DNA of 64,000 bases from Bifidobacterium sp. ESL0775. GTDB taxonomy: Bacteria > Actinomycetota > Actinomycetes > Actinomycetales > Bifidobacteriaceae. The notes beneath the pieces were generated by a model. That model saw only the letters and a list, made by a program, of their open reading frames with translations. It searched no databases and had not been told where the DNA came from. Position 1 is the stretch's first letter, and each line of letters begins with the position of its first letter. This document shows positions 28,114-36,838 of the stretch, piece by piece. The DNA lies in the NCBI RefSeq assembly GCF_029395475.1, contig NZ_CP113917.1:62001-126000 (forward strand), written 5' to 3'. Made by a program: the position numbers and the translations under genes.

Positions 28114-28326
28114 CTAGAATGCGAAAACAGCCAAAACCACCATTTAGCTCACAAAAATTCTTCCCCTAAAGTACGAAATCGGTCAAAATCGATGCTTAGC
28201 ACATCGAAATTAACGTTCTAAAGTGCGAAAATGGCCAAAACCATCATTTAGCATACCAAAAGCGACAGCCTAAATAACGAAAATCGGCAAAATCAACATT
28301 TAGGTTGATTCCTGCTTGAACTAAAT
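28114..28326. repeat. Four-copy 52 bp array, core CTAAA...CGAAAA...CAAAA...TTTAG
   Basis: CGAAAA (variant CGAAAT) begins at 28122, 28174, 28226 and 28278, exactly 52 bp apart. Each ~34 bp core reads CTAAAgtgCGAAAA-gg-CAAAA-catcATTTAG, bounded by inverted CTAAA/TTTAG, and cores are separated by 17-18 bp segments that differ each time. A closing CTAAAT lies at 28321. It sits between the 23 bp array and the 3' end of the AhpF-like gene. The 27.98-28.1 kb gap contains no gene. Confidence 0.85.
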
Positions 28327-28410
28327 GATGATTTCTGCAGAAAACAATGTTTAACGAAAAGACCTCCGCGGAATCAGCCGGGGAGGTCTTGGGAATGGTA
28401 GTTTATTCCG

Positions 28411-30225
28411 CTACGCTTCGTCGATGAGGTCGAGCATTTGCGGGACCGTTTTTTTGCCGAACTCGACCTTTTGGGTGGTCTTGCCGGAAGCGTCGGTCTT
28501 GTTGACGACGATGCAGGGGACGCTCATCGCGCCGTATTGGCTCTGCAGTTCGGGGAAGTGCGAGATGTCGTACGCCTCGGCCTTCACCTTCGGGTTGCCA
28601 GCGGCAATGCGCTGTGAGGAAAGCACCGTGGTCGGGCACATCGTACAGGTCAGCGAGACGAGCACCATCACGTCGGTGGTGCCGCCGTCCGCGTCGAGCT
28701 TCTCGATGCGTTGCTGGGTGTCGTTGTCGACGGACTGGCCGGGGCCAGCCGCGTTGTAGAGCCCAAGCACGAACGAATTGAATTCGTGACCGCTCGGCAC
28801 ACCATGGAACGCAAGCCCGGTAGGTTGCGACTTGCCGTCGGAACCAACCTTGCACAGACGCACGCAAGGACGGGCCATCGGCATCACGCCTTCGACATCG
28901 AACGTGGCACGGCCTTCCGCATCCTCCTCGCCTTCAGCCGGATCGGGCGCAACGACGGAAGAAAGCTTGCCGCCGCTCAGAGATACCAGCTCATCGATGA
29001 AACCCTTGAGTTCCTGCGAAAGCTTGGTCTTGTCGAGCGAAAGCTCGAGCACCAGTGGCTGGCTCATGCGGCCGAAAACCACGTCCAGCTGCTTGCGGAT
29101 GGCGTCGTCAAAGAACCCGGAGGTCTTGACTGGACCAGCGGCCTGACCACCAGTTGCGACATCGGAAGCAGCGGCCGGAGCCGGGGAAGTCCCGGAATTG
29201 GCGGCTTTCTTGGCTTGCTCGGCCTCACGCTTCTCGTAATTCGAACTGGTCGGGCGAGGCGGCACAAGGCCAGTCTTCTCACTCAGATCCTTGGCGTAAC
29301 GCTCAAGCTCGACGCCCGCGACGGCGCCGTCGGAAACCGCGGTGACCACCTGGCGCAGGTTCTTCTCGCGCAAATCGCCGGCGGCATACACCCCGGCGGC
29401 GGACGTCTCAAGATAATCATGCGTAATGACGTACCCATGCTCGTCGAGATCGATGACGCCCTTCAAAATGTCGGTCTGCGGCACATAACCCGCAAAGACG
29501 AACACACCGAAGTTCTTGCTCTTCGTGGGCTTCCATTCGGTGTCCTCACCGGTTTTGCAGTTGTGGAACACGGCGCTGACCAAGCCGCCCTCTCCAGCCG
29601 AGACCGACTTCATCTCGGTGTTGTAATGAATCTCGATGTTGGGGTCGTTCTTGGCCTCGTTGGAAACGGAAGCGTCGCAAGTGAAATCGTCCCCGCGCAC
29701 CAGAATCGTGACTTTGCTGGCGTATTTGGTGAGGAACACGGATTCCTCGGCAGCCGAAAAACCGCCGCCAACGACGACGACTTCCCTGCCGTTGAAGAAC
29801 TCGCCATCGCAGGTCGCGCAGTAGGAGATGCCACGACCGGCGTATTCCGCCTCGCCCTGGAAGCCAATCTTGCGCGGGTTGGCGCCGGTGGCCACCAGGA
29901 TGCCGAAGGTCTTGAGGTCGCCGCGGTTGGTGTGCACGGTTTTGATATCGCCCTCGACATCAAGCCCGGTGGCGTCGGCCGCCATGAACTCGGCGCCGAA
30001 ATCCTCGGCCTGCTGACGCATGGTCTCGGTGAGCGTACGGCCGTCGATTCTGGCGATGCCGGGATAATTCACCACCTCATTGGTGATGGTGATCTGGCCG
30101 CCGAACTCCTCTTTCTCGAGGATGAGCACACGGTAGCGCGCACGCGCCAAGTAGAGCCCAGCGGTAAGTCCCGCGGGACCTCCGCCAATCACCACAACGT
30201 CATACAAATCGTCTTGTTGCTTCAT
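28411..30225 (-). CDS. AhpF-like disulfide reductase: thioredoxin reductase fused to a C-terminal thioredoxin-fold domain
   Basis: 604 residues; start ATG 30225 with AAAGGA 5 bp upstream. Residues ~1-320 are a thioredoxin-reductase flavoprotein: FAD motif VVIGGGPAGLTAGLYLARAR, redox-active CATCDGEFF, NAD(P)H motif VVVVGGGFSAAEESV, and a C-terminal AGDLREK segment. After a Pro/Ala/Gly linker (~330-375) come about 230 residues of two-thioredoxin-fold type, the second with a CTMC active site (VSLTCTMCPTTVL). AhpF has the same modules in the opposite order. It lies just downstream of ahpC on the same strand and most likely recycles AhpC with NAD(P)H. Confidence 0.9.
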   Translation of the reverse strand: MKQQDDLYDVVVIGGGPAGLTAGLYLARARYRVLILEKEEFGGQITITNEVVNYPGIARIDGRTLTETMRQQAEDFGAEFMAADATGLDVEGDIKTVHTNRGDLKTFGILVATGANPRKIGFQGEAEYAGRGISYCATCDGEFFNGREVVVVGGGFSAAEESVFLTKYASKVTILVRGDDFTCDASVSNEAKNDPNIEIHYNTEMKSVSAGEGGLVSAVFHNCKTGEDTEWKPTKSKNFGVFVFAGYVPQTDILKGVIDLDEHGYVITHDYLETSAAGVYAAGDLREKNLRQVVTAVSDGAVAGVELERYAKDLSEKTGLVPPRPTSSNYEKREAEQAKKAANSGTSPAPAAASDVATGGQAAGPVKTSGFFDDAIRKQLDVVFGRMSQPLVLELSLDKTKLSQELKGFIDELVSLSGGKLSSVVAPDPAEGEEDAEGRATFDVEGVMPMARPCVRLCKVGSDGKSQPTGLAFHGVPSGHEFNSFVLGLYNAAGPGQSVDNDTQQRIEKLDADGGTTDVMVLVSLTCTMCPTTVLSSQRIAAGNPKVKAEAYDISHFPELQSQYGAMSVPCIVVNKTDASGKTTQKVEFGKKTVPQMLDLIDEA

Positions 30226-30286
30226 AGTTTCCTTTAATATCCATTCCTGCGAACACCGCTACCGGACCAATCCACGCTATTCCGCC

Positions 30287-30333
30287 ATATTCAAGCCACT
30301 GACGCTGCCTAAGCGACCCGAAAATGGCGGAAA
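30287..30333. repeat. Single repeat unit related to the 12.3 kb array
   Basis: TTCCGCCATATTCAAGCC, a ~19 bp variable segment, then CCGAAAATGGCGGAAA. This matches the half-cores CGCCATAATCAAGCC and GGCTCAAAAATGGCG of the 12.3 kb array. It lies between ahpC and the AhpF-like gene and could form a TTCCGCCAT/ATGGCGGAA hairpin in their transcript. Confidence 0.7.
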
Positions 30334-30375
30334 CGGAATGGAACAGCCTTCACGCTCCACCAGAATCGGGAATGA

Positions 30376-30939
30376 TCAGAGCTGGCCGACGAGGTCGAGG
30401 CTCGGGGCGATGGTCTCGTCGCCCGGCTCCCACTTCGCGGGGCAGACCTGGTCGCCGTGCTCGTAGACGAACTGCGAGGCCTCGACGCGACGCAGAATCT
30501 CTTCCGCGTTGCGGCCGACGTTGGAGGAGATGACCTCGTAGGCCACGACCTTGCCTTCAGGACTCAGGATGAAATCGCCGCGCTCGGCCTGGCCGTTGAC
30601 CTCGTCATAGCTGTCAAGATCGCGGGAAAGCCGATTGGTCGGGTCGGCGACCATCGGGAACTGGATCTTCGCGATCTTCTCGTTGGCCTCGTGCCAGGCC
30701 TTGTGGACGAACTCGGTGTCGTGGGAGACGCCGTAAATCTCGCAACCGGCCTTCTTGAAGTCCTCGTAATGGTCGGCGAGATCCTCGAGCTCGGTGGGGC
30801 AGACGAAGCTGAAATCGTTCGGGTAGAAGAAAACCAGGGACCAGTGGCCAAGCAGGTCCGCCTTGGTGAGTTTGCTGAACTCGTTGTTCTGATAGATATT
30901 GGCCGTGAAATCGGTGATCTCATGCTGAAGCATCGTCAT
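30376..30939 (-). CDS. ahpC: Alkyl hydroperoxide reductase peroxiredoxin AhpC
   Basis: 187 residues; start ATG 30939 follows AGAGG. A typical 2-Cys peroxiredoxin: peroxidatic cysteine in FSFVCPTELEDL, resolving cysteine in DQVCPAKWEPG, and the conserved DFTFV-like core. It reduces hydrogen peroxide and organic peroxides in the cytoplasm and must be recycled by a reductase, evidently the AhpF-like product encoded 150 bp downstream. The pair suggests peroxide defence in an organism that meets oxygen. Confidence 0.96.
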   Translation of the reverse strand: MTMLQHEITDFTANIYQNNEFSKLTKADLLGHWSLVFFYPNDFSFVCPTELEDLADHYEDFKKAGCEIYGVSHDTEFVHKAWHEANEKIAKIQFPMVADPTNRLSRDLDSYDEVNGQAERGDFILSPEGKVVAYEVISSNVGRNAEEILRRVEASQFVYEHGDQVCPAKWEPGDETIAPSLDLVGQL

Positions 30940-31400
30940 AATGTGTACCTCTTTACCTCATACTGAATGCGTTTGCACCACGCGCGAACCAGCCCATATT
31001 CCTATGCTTATCCGCCAGCGCCCTGTTACGAACATCTGAATCCGCAGGTTTGGCACTCGGCCATTGACCTGCGGAACCTTCATCGCCGTGGAATTCCATG
31101 CTATCGCGATAAATTGCATCCCCACAGTGACTATGCGTTTGCAGGCACATTTTTTCGTGAACCGCAATACCCTTGCGCGCAACGGTATCTTTTGCCCAAT
31201 AAATAAGAAAATCAGTACCACTATATGGACAATTCGCACATTTTTTCTGTTACTTTTGGACCGTCTGTCTATCACGCGCCGATGATTTTCCGTTCTACGA
31301 TTTCCGAACTCTCGAGACCCAAGAAAGGAGTAAAGTCGGTTACATTATTCAGTATCGCTATTCTCATTCGCTGAGCGCTTTCACGCCCGGAAGGAACCAC
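30940..31400. other. Intergenic region between divergent ahpC and carbonic anhydrase genes
   Basis: 460 bp without a convincing gene; it must hold the ahpC promoter and the carbonic anhydrase promoter. A strong ribosome-binding-like AAGAAAGGAG at 31322-31331 has no convincing open frame behind it. I could not assign a regulator site. Confidence 0.4.
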
Positions 31401-32261
31401 ATGACAGACGACATCCGGCATACCGACAACGCATCCCGCGACCCGCAAGGCGAGGATCCGAACTCCGCCGAATCCACAGCCAATGCGACCTGGAGCCGCA
31501 TGCTGCAGGGCAACTCCCGATTCGCTTCCGGGCAGGCCGAGCACCCTTGGCAGGACAAGGAGACGCGGGAGTCGCTGATTGACGTTCAGCACCCGGACGC
31601 GGCCGTGCTTTCGTGCTCGGATTCACGCGTACCGCCGGAGATCATCTTCGACCAAGGCTTGGGCGACATGTTCACCGTGCGTACGGCCGGGCAGACGTTG
31701 GATGACGCGGTCATCGCCTCGCTGGAATACGCCGTGACGCATCTGGGCGTCAGCGTTTTGGTCGTGCTTGGCCACGAGCATTGCGGAGCCGTGGCGAGCG
31801 CCGTCGCAGAACTCGACGCCATCGCTTCCGGAGCGGGCATCGACCTAGGCGCGGCCTTCGCGGCGGAAGTAACGGATTCCGAAATGGTCGATCCGGCCGC
31901 GGGTGACGCTGGCGATATGCCGGAAGGCAATGATCACAACGATTCGGATGACTCCGAATCCGACGCGGCCACGGTCCCACGCACCGGCATCGACGCTGAT
32001 GACGTCTTCGACAACATGGAAGAGCTGGTCGCCGCCTCCGAATCCGTGCTGGTACGCTCAGTCGGCGCTTCCGTCTTGGCCGCGCAGGAAGCGGCGCTGA
32101 GCAGCACCGACGATTTCGAACGCGTCCACATCGCGCGCACCATCGAGGCGCTGGTCGATCGCTCGACCATCATCCAAGAAGCCCTCGCCGCGCAACGCCT
32201 CTCCATCGTCGGCGCCCGCTACCAGCTAACCACCGGCAAAGTCGAAGTGCTCTCGTTCTGA
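31401..32261 (+). CDS. Beta-class carbonic anhydrase
   Basis: 286 residues; ATG 31401 behind GGAAGGAA. It interconverts CO2 and bicarbonate in the cytoplasm and could feed PEP carboxylase. Zinc ligands are visible: CSDSR (Cys plus the Asp-Arg dyad) and GHEHCGA (His and Cys). Compared with the usual ~200-220 residues it has an N-terminal polar extension and an acidic Asp/Ser/Glu-rich insert of about 60 residues in the middle (31850-32000), after the zinc site; the C-terminal half resumes with the usual helical ending (AQRLSIVGARYQLTTGKV). Confidence 0.92.
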   Translation: MTDDIRHTDNASRDPQGEDPNSAESTANATWSRMLQGNSRFASGQAEHPWQDKETRESLIDVQHPDAAVLSCSDSRVPPEIIFDQGLGDMFTVRTAGQTLDDAVIASLEYAVTHLGVSVLVVLGHEHCGAVASAVAELDAIASGAGIDLGAAFAAEVTDSEMVDPAAGDAGDMPEGNDHNDSDDSESDAATVPRTGIDADDVFDNMEELVAASESVLVRSVGASVLAAQEAALSSTDDFERVHIARTIEALVDRSTIIQEALAAQRLSIVGARYQLTTGKVEVLSF

Positions 32262-32272
32262 ACGGACACTGT

Positions 32273-32342
32273 AAAAGCCGCGGTTTTCAAAACCAACTAT
32301 CAGCAATACCATTTAGTTGTTTTCGAGAACCGCGGCTTTTCT
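32273..32342. terminator. Bidirectional terminator
   Basis: AAAAGCCGCGGTTTTC and GAGAACCGCGGCTTTT form a 16 bp stem, extended inward by AAAACCAACT/AGTTGTTTT, with T-runs on either strand. It lies between the convergent carbonic anhydrase and alpha-galactosidase genes and serves both. Confidence 0.9.
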
Positions 32343-32360
32343 TTGCTCTAGAGATAACGG

Positions 32361-34715
32361 TTATTGCCTCACGATGTCGATGAGACGGGCGGTTTCGGGG
32401 CGGCAACGCGGAATCCAAACGCCCTCGTTCGCCAGATAATTTCCGGTCACCGTGGCTTCGCCAAGCGGACCTGCAGGGTCCAGCGTCTCGAGCTTGGCCG
32501 AAGGCGGTTCGGGACCAGTCCAGGTGAGCCGGTACCTCGCATCGGGCACAAGACCGGGAATCCTCAGCCAAACGCCGCGGTTGCTGGGGCTCTCATCCAT
32601 CTGCACATGCTCTATGATGGCGCGCGAGCCATCCTCGGCGACCACACCGTATGCCAGCACGGCATCGTCCGCCACGTCAAGCCGCACGTAATCGCCGGAA
32701 TGCAGGAAACCGCGTTCCGCCTTATACCAAGCGACCCAGGCCTTCAGCTGTCGCAAATCCTCCGGCGACGCCTTGCGGATGTCCCATTCGATGCCGAAAC
32801 TGTAGAACGCCGCCGTGGCCGCGCGGAAAGCGGTGGTGAAAGTGCGTCCGGTCTGGTCGGAGGTCGGCGAGGAGACGTGCGCCCCCAGCAGTTCGGGAGC
32901 CACGATCTGGGTGGTCCAACGCTGGATTTCCTGGCGAGAAAGGGCGTCGGTCATGTCGGACGTCCAGAAACGGCTCACGTGTTGCACGATCCCCAGATCG
33001 ATGCGGCCGCCACCGCTGGCGCACGATTCCCATTGCACGTTCGGGAACCGCGAGCGCAACGCGTCGAGCAAGCGATAATAAGCCCGGGCTTGCGCATGTG
33101 CCGCTGGAGCGCCGCCACGCAGATTGCTGCCGGGCTCGAGGAAGCTGCGGTTGCAATCCCATTTGACATAATCGACACTGGTATGCGCCAGCACTTCGCT
33201 GACGTGTTCCAGAACATAATCGAAGGCATCCTGGCGGGTCAGATCGATGACGTATTGGTGCCGTTGGAGTAGCGGACGACGGTTTCGCGCCTGCAAGATC
33301 CATTCGGGATGATCGCGGAACATGTCCGAATCGGGATTGACCATCTCCGGCTCGAACCACAGACCGAACTCCATGCCCAAACTCCGCACGCAATCGGCCA
33401 GCGGCGCCAATCCCTGCGGCCAGACCTCGGGATCGACCCACCAATCGCCCAGCCCGGCATCATCGCTGCGACGTAGATGGAACCAGCCATCGTCGAGCAC
33501 GAAACGCTCCACGCCGATGTCGGCGGCCCGATGCGCCAAGTCGGAGAGCACCTTGAAATCGTGATTGAAATAGACAGCCTCCCACACGTTGAGCGTGACC
33601 GGCTGGCGTTTGGGGTGCGTAGGCAAGCTGCGCTCCCAGCGATGCAACTTGTGGGCCACGCCATCAAGGCCATGACCCGAAGCGGTGACCACGACCCACG
33701 GCGTGCTATACGATTCGCCTTTCGCAAGCGTGACCTCGCCGGGCAGCAAGAGCTCACCGGCCGAGATCGCCGCGCAATCCTCATCGTTGCGCTCCACGGC
33801 CATCACGGCGTTGCCGCTGAACGCCGGCTGCACCTCGATGACCTGCCCATGGCCGAAATCGAAACCAGGCCTGCCGGCGATAAGGGTGGTGCCCTCAAAC
33901 CCAGGTCTGCCGTGGCGGTATTCGCGCAGCCACATTCCATCCGCCACGTCGTGACGCTGTGGCGTACGCTCACGTTCATGGCGACCGGTGAAATCGAGGA
34001 ATTGCGTCTGGTCGTCGCGCAACGGCACCCGCACTTCCAGCCCTTGCAACTGGTAGGCACCCGGAGCGGCGTTGGTTAATGTATGACGAATCCGAAGCGA
34101 GCCGCCGACCATCGTCTCGATATCAGTGACGAGGCGCAATCCCGCATCAACATCTTCGGCCTGGAACGTGAGACGTTGCGTTGTCCGGGCAACTCGGCGG
34201 CTTCCAGTTTGGGCAACATCAATATTATCAATGCGGCAGTTGCCACGAGCAAACCCAGCCGAATCAACACTATTGGCGATGCCATCCTCAATATCCTTGC
34301 TAGCATCCACTTCTGTAATCCGCGGGGAGGAAGTCAGCACAAAACGCGGAGACCAATCCGCACCAGTCTGAACTTGGGTTTGCTGCGCGCCACCGATATT
34401 GCCGGCGTCACTCGTCTCGTCAGCACCGCCGGTATCGCCAATATCGCCACCAACCGTGCTGACGAAAATACGTTGCCCGCGCAAATTCGGCCGGCAGAAC
34501 GAACCGCGCGACTGCTCAAGCAGCAACCCACTCAGATGCATGCCCGGCTCGGCGTCCTCGTCATGCTGGTGGATCGCAGGAAAACCACCAAACGACAAGG
34601 GGTCCGCGATGTCGAAGACACCATAAGCGAGCGGCAGTCTGTCGCCCACCTTCACGTCCTGCAACGCGATGCAGGTCACCGAACGCCCGGTGTGATTGGT
34701 TGTTGGGAATAACAA
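32361..34715 (-). CDS. Alpha-galactosidase, glycoside hydrolase family 36
   Basis: About 784 residues from TTG 34715, chosen because a strong AAAAGGAG (34723-34730) lies 7 bp upstream; the frame is open to 34772 but without a better signal. It hydrolyses terminal alpha-1,6-galactosyl residues of raffinose, stachyose or melibiose. The nucleophile lies in YVKWDCNRSFLEPGSN, the acid/base region in WTSDMTDALSRQEIQRW, and CASGGGRIDLGIV is typical of GH36. An N-terminal beta-sandwich (~1-290), the catalytic barrel and a C-terminal beta domain are all present. No signal peptide is seen, so it is intracellular. It is the last gene of the transport operon, 104 bp after the second permease, and ends at the bidirectional terminator. 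Confidence 0.94.
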   Translation of the reverse strand: MLFPTTNHTGRSVTCIALQDVKVGDRLPLAYGVFDIADPLSFGGFPAIHQHDEDAEPGMHLSGLLLEQSRGSFCRPNLRGQRIFVSTVGGDIGDTGGADETSDAGNIGGAQQTQVQTGADWSPRFVLTSSPRITEVDASKDIEDGIANSVDSAGFARGNCRIDNIDVAQTGSRRVARTTQRLTFQAEDVDAGLRLVTDIETMVGGSLRIRHTLTNAAPGAYQLQGLEVRVPLRDDQTQFLDFTGRHERERTPQRHDVADGMWLREYRHGRPGFEGTTLIAGRPGFDFGHGQVIEVQPAFSGNAVMAVERNDEDCAAISAGELLLPGEVTLAKGESYSTPWVVVTASGHGLDGVAHKLHRWERSLPTHPKRQPVTLNVWEAVYFNHDFKVLSDLAHRAADIGVERFVLDDGWFHLRRSDDAGLGDWWVDPEVWPQGLAPLADCVRSLGMEFGLWFEPEMVNPDSDMFRDHPEWILQARNRRPLLQRHQYVIDLTRQDAFDYVLEHVSEVLAHTSVDYVKWDCNRSFLEPGSNLRGGAPAAHAQARAYYRLLDALRSRFPNVQWESCASGGGRIDLGIVQHVSRFWTSDMTDALSRQEIQRWTTQIVAPELLGAHVSSPTSDQTGRTFTTAFRAATAAFYSFGIEWDIRKASPEDLRQLKAWVAWYKAERGFLHSGDYVRLDVADDAVLAYGVVAEDGSRAIIEHVQMDESPSNRGVWLRIPGLVPDARYRLTWTGPEPPSAKLETLDPAGPLGEATVTGNYLANEGVWIPRCRPETARLIDIVRQ

Positions 34716-34819
34716 GGCACGACTCCTTTTGCGTTTTACGGTCATACGGTTACGTTTCGACCAGCGCCACACTGTGCCGACGCTTTACAACTCAGTTACA
34801 TTTAAGCGATGACGATGCG

Positions 34820-35752
34820 CTATTTCTCGACCCCCGCAACCATACCTTCGATGAAGTAACGCTGCAGGAACAGGTACGCGATGACCACCGGCAACGCGCC
34901 AATCAAGGCGCATGCCGCGGCGACACCCAGGTTATTGGTCTGTGTGGCGAAGAACGCCCCCACCCTCGGCGCGATGGTCTGCATGGATGGGTCGGAGAGG
35001 ATGTAGTTCGACAGCGAATAGTCGTTCCACACGTTGTTGATGGTCATGATGACCACCGTCGCAGTCACCGGCTTCAGGGTGGGCAGGATGAGGTCGACGA
35101 AAATGGTGAAGCGGTTCGCGCCGTCGATCATGCCGGCCTCGTCGATCGCCGTTGGCACCGCGCGGATGAACGAGGCGTAAAGGAAGATGGAGAGCGGCAG
35201 GTTCATGGCCGTGAGCACCAGGATGATGCCCCAGTAGGTGTTGACACCACCCATTTTCACCAGCATGGCATACAACGGCACCAAAATCGAAAGCGGCGGC
35301 ACCATCATCACGGCCGTGATCAATCCGAAGATCAGCGAGTTTCCGCGGGTCTTGCGGCGGGCCAGCGGGTAGGCGGCCATCGCGCCGATGGCGCAGACCA
35401 ACGCCGTGGCGACCACGGTGACGATGACGCTGTTGAGGATGGCCCGCAGGATGCCGCCTTCATTGATCGCGCGGCTGTAGTTGCTCCACGCGATGTCATG
35501 CAGACGCGGAATCAGCGAGCTGGAGAGGTCGTCGGCGGGCTTCATCGAAGTGGTGATCGCCAGATAGAACGGCAGCAGCTGGACGATCATGATGATGATC
35601 AGGAACACGTAGACCGGCACTCGCCTCACGCCTGCCGCGACGCCGTTTCCGGCGCCCTGGCTACGCGCGCGCATCCGCTTCTCGGCGGCCTTGCGCTGCC
35701 TACGCTGGTACTTTTCGACCTGTTGGGTTTTGATTGCTTCTTGTTCACTCAT
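34820..35752 (-). CDS. Sugar ABC transporter permease, MalG type
   Basis: 310 residues, six membrane helices with a basic N-terminus (QKRRKAAEKRMRAR region). The EAA loop motif of importer permeases lies in IDEAGMIDGANRFTIFVDLILPTLKP. It is the partner of the MalF-type permease, whose gene ends 6 bp upstream. The ATPase subunit is not in this cluster; such bifidobacterial importers commonly share one MsmK-like ATPase encoded elsewhere. The substrate is inferred to be alpha-galactosides from the adjacent GH36 gene. Confidence 0.94.
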   Translation of the reverse strand: MSEQEAIKTQQVEKYQRRQRKAAEKRMRARSQGAGNGVAAGVRRVPVYVFLIIIMIVQLLPFYLAITTSMKPADDLSSSLIPRLHDIAWSNYSRAINEGGILRAILNSVIVTVVATALVCAIGAMAAYPLARRKTRGNSLIFGLITAVMMVPPLSILVPLYAMLVKMGGVNTYWGIILVLTAMNLPLSIFLYASFIRAVPTAIDEAGMIDGANRFTIFVDLILPTLKPVTATVVIMTINNVWNDYSLSNYILSDPSMQTIAPRVGAFFATQTNNLGVAAACALIGALPVVIAYLFLQRYFIEGMVAGVEK

Positions 35753-35758
35753 AATCGG

Positions 35759-36682
35759 CTACTCCTGACGTCCGAGCTTGTCCATGCCGCTGTTGAGCAG
35801 GTAGGTGATCACCGCGATGAAGACGAAGAGCACCACACCCAGCGCCGAGGCATAGCCGGCGTTCTGGTCGCGGAAATACGTGGTGGAGATGTAGGTCGAC
35901 ATCGAGTTGGTGGCATATCCCGGGCCACCACCCGTGAGCACGGTGATGATGTCGTAAAGCTTGAGACCACCGATGAGGTTCAGCACGACACTGGTCATGA
36001 ACGCCGGCTTGAGCTGGGGCAAGGTGATATGGAAGAACATGTTCCAGCCATGCGCCCCGTCGAGTTCCGCGGCCTCGACGACGGAATGGTCCATGCCCTG
36101 CAGACCGGCCAGGTAGATGATCATCGAGACACCGAAGAACTGGACGGAGTTGATGATCACGATGATGGCGACAGCCAACCCCGCATTCTGGAAGTAAAGC
36201 AGGCGTTTGCCACCGAACGCCGCGATGATGGTGTTGAGTGCGCCTTGCTGGTATTGAAAGATGAAGTAATACATTGTGCCCATGATGACCGGCGAGACGA
36301 GGGCCGGCAGATAGACGATCGCGCGCATGAGGTTGCGGCCGTGGATCTTCGTATTGAGCAGCAGCGCCACCCCAAGCCCGAGCACCTGCTGGATAATCGT
36401 GGAACCAAAGCCATAGACCAACGTGTTGCGCAGGATGGGCCAGAAGTTCTTGTCCTGCAGCATCATCTTGTAGTTCGCGGCGCCAACGAAATCCTTCTGC
36501 GGGTTAAAGCCGTCCCAGTTGGTGAACGACAGGCCGATGCCGCTGATCAGCGGGTAGACGATGAACACCACCAGCAGGATAATCGCCGGCAGATAGAAGA
36601 GATTGATGCTTCCGCCTTTGAACCTATGGGCGAAACCTTGCCGCGCCGGGCTCGCCGGGCTCGCAGCAGTTTGCGTTACCAT
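35759..36682 (-). CDS. Sugar ABC transporter permease, MalF type
   Basis: 307 residues; ATG 36682 chosen because AAGGAG lies 8 bp upstream, rather than the GTG at 36691. Six membrane helices; the EAA loop reads EAAELDGAHGWNMFFHITLP. It forms the channel heterodimer with the MalG-type permease downstream. A strongly structured intercistronic segment (36723-36799) separates it from the binding-protein gene, consistent with lower expression of the permeases than of the binding protein. Confidence 0.94.
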   Translation of the reverse strand: MVTQTAASPASPARQGFAHRFKGGSINLFYLPAIILLVVFIVYPLISGIGLSFTNWDGFNPQKDFVGAANYKMMLQDKNFWPILRNTLVYGFGSTIIQQVLGLGVALLLNTKIHGRNLMRAIVYLPALVSPVIMGTMYYFIFQYQQGALNTIIAAFGGKRLLYFQNAGLAVAIIVIINSVQFFGVSMIIYLAGLQGMDHSVVEAAELDGAHGWNMFFHITLPQLKPAFMTSVVLNLIGGLKLYDIITVLTGGGPGYATNSMSTYISTTYFRDQNAGYASALGVVLFVFIAVITYLLNSGMDKLGRQE

Positions 36683-36722
36683 GCCTTGCACTCCTTATTT
36701 CATATGTGTTTTGGTGAAGGAG

Positions 36723-36799
36723 CGGTGCGGCTCCATGCAGCAAAGCGATGTACCGCACCGTTGTTCGCCCGATTACCGAGCCAGCCGATTACCGGCTCG
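36723..36799 (-). promoter_or_regulatory. Two intercistronic hairpins between binding protein and permease genes
   Basis: CGGTGCGG/CCGCACCG (36723-36760) and CGAGCC/GGCTCG (36777-36799) form two GC stems in the transcript. Such structures after the binding-protein gene often protect its message from 3' decay; that role is inferred. Confidence 0.55.
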
Positions 36800-36838
36800 C
36801 CATCACCGGACCAATCCGTTACCAAACCGGCAGAAACC

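Noticed and set aside
28114..28326. CRISPR array (regular ~34 bp repeats with unique spacers)
   Set aside because: Spacers are only 17-18 bp, repeats are degenerate between copies, and there are no cas genes in the window. The same argument excludes the 12.3 kb array.
31322..31400. Leader peptide behind AAGAAAGGAG upstream of carbonic anhydrase
   Set aside because: There is no ATG, GTG or TTG at proper spacing; only an ATT codon would be in frame, so it is not supported.
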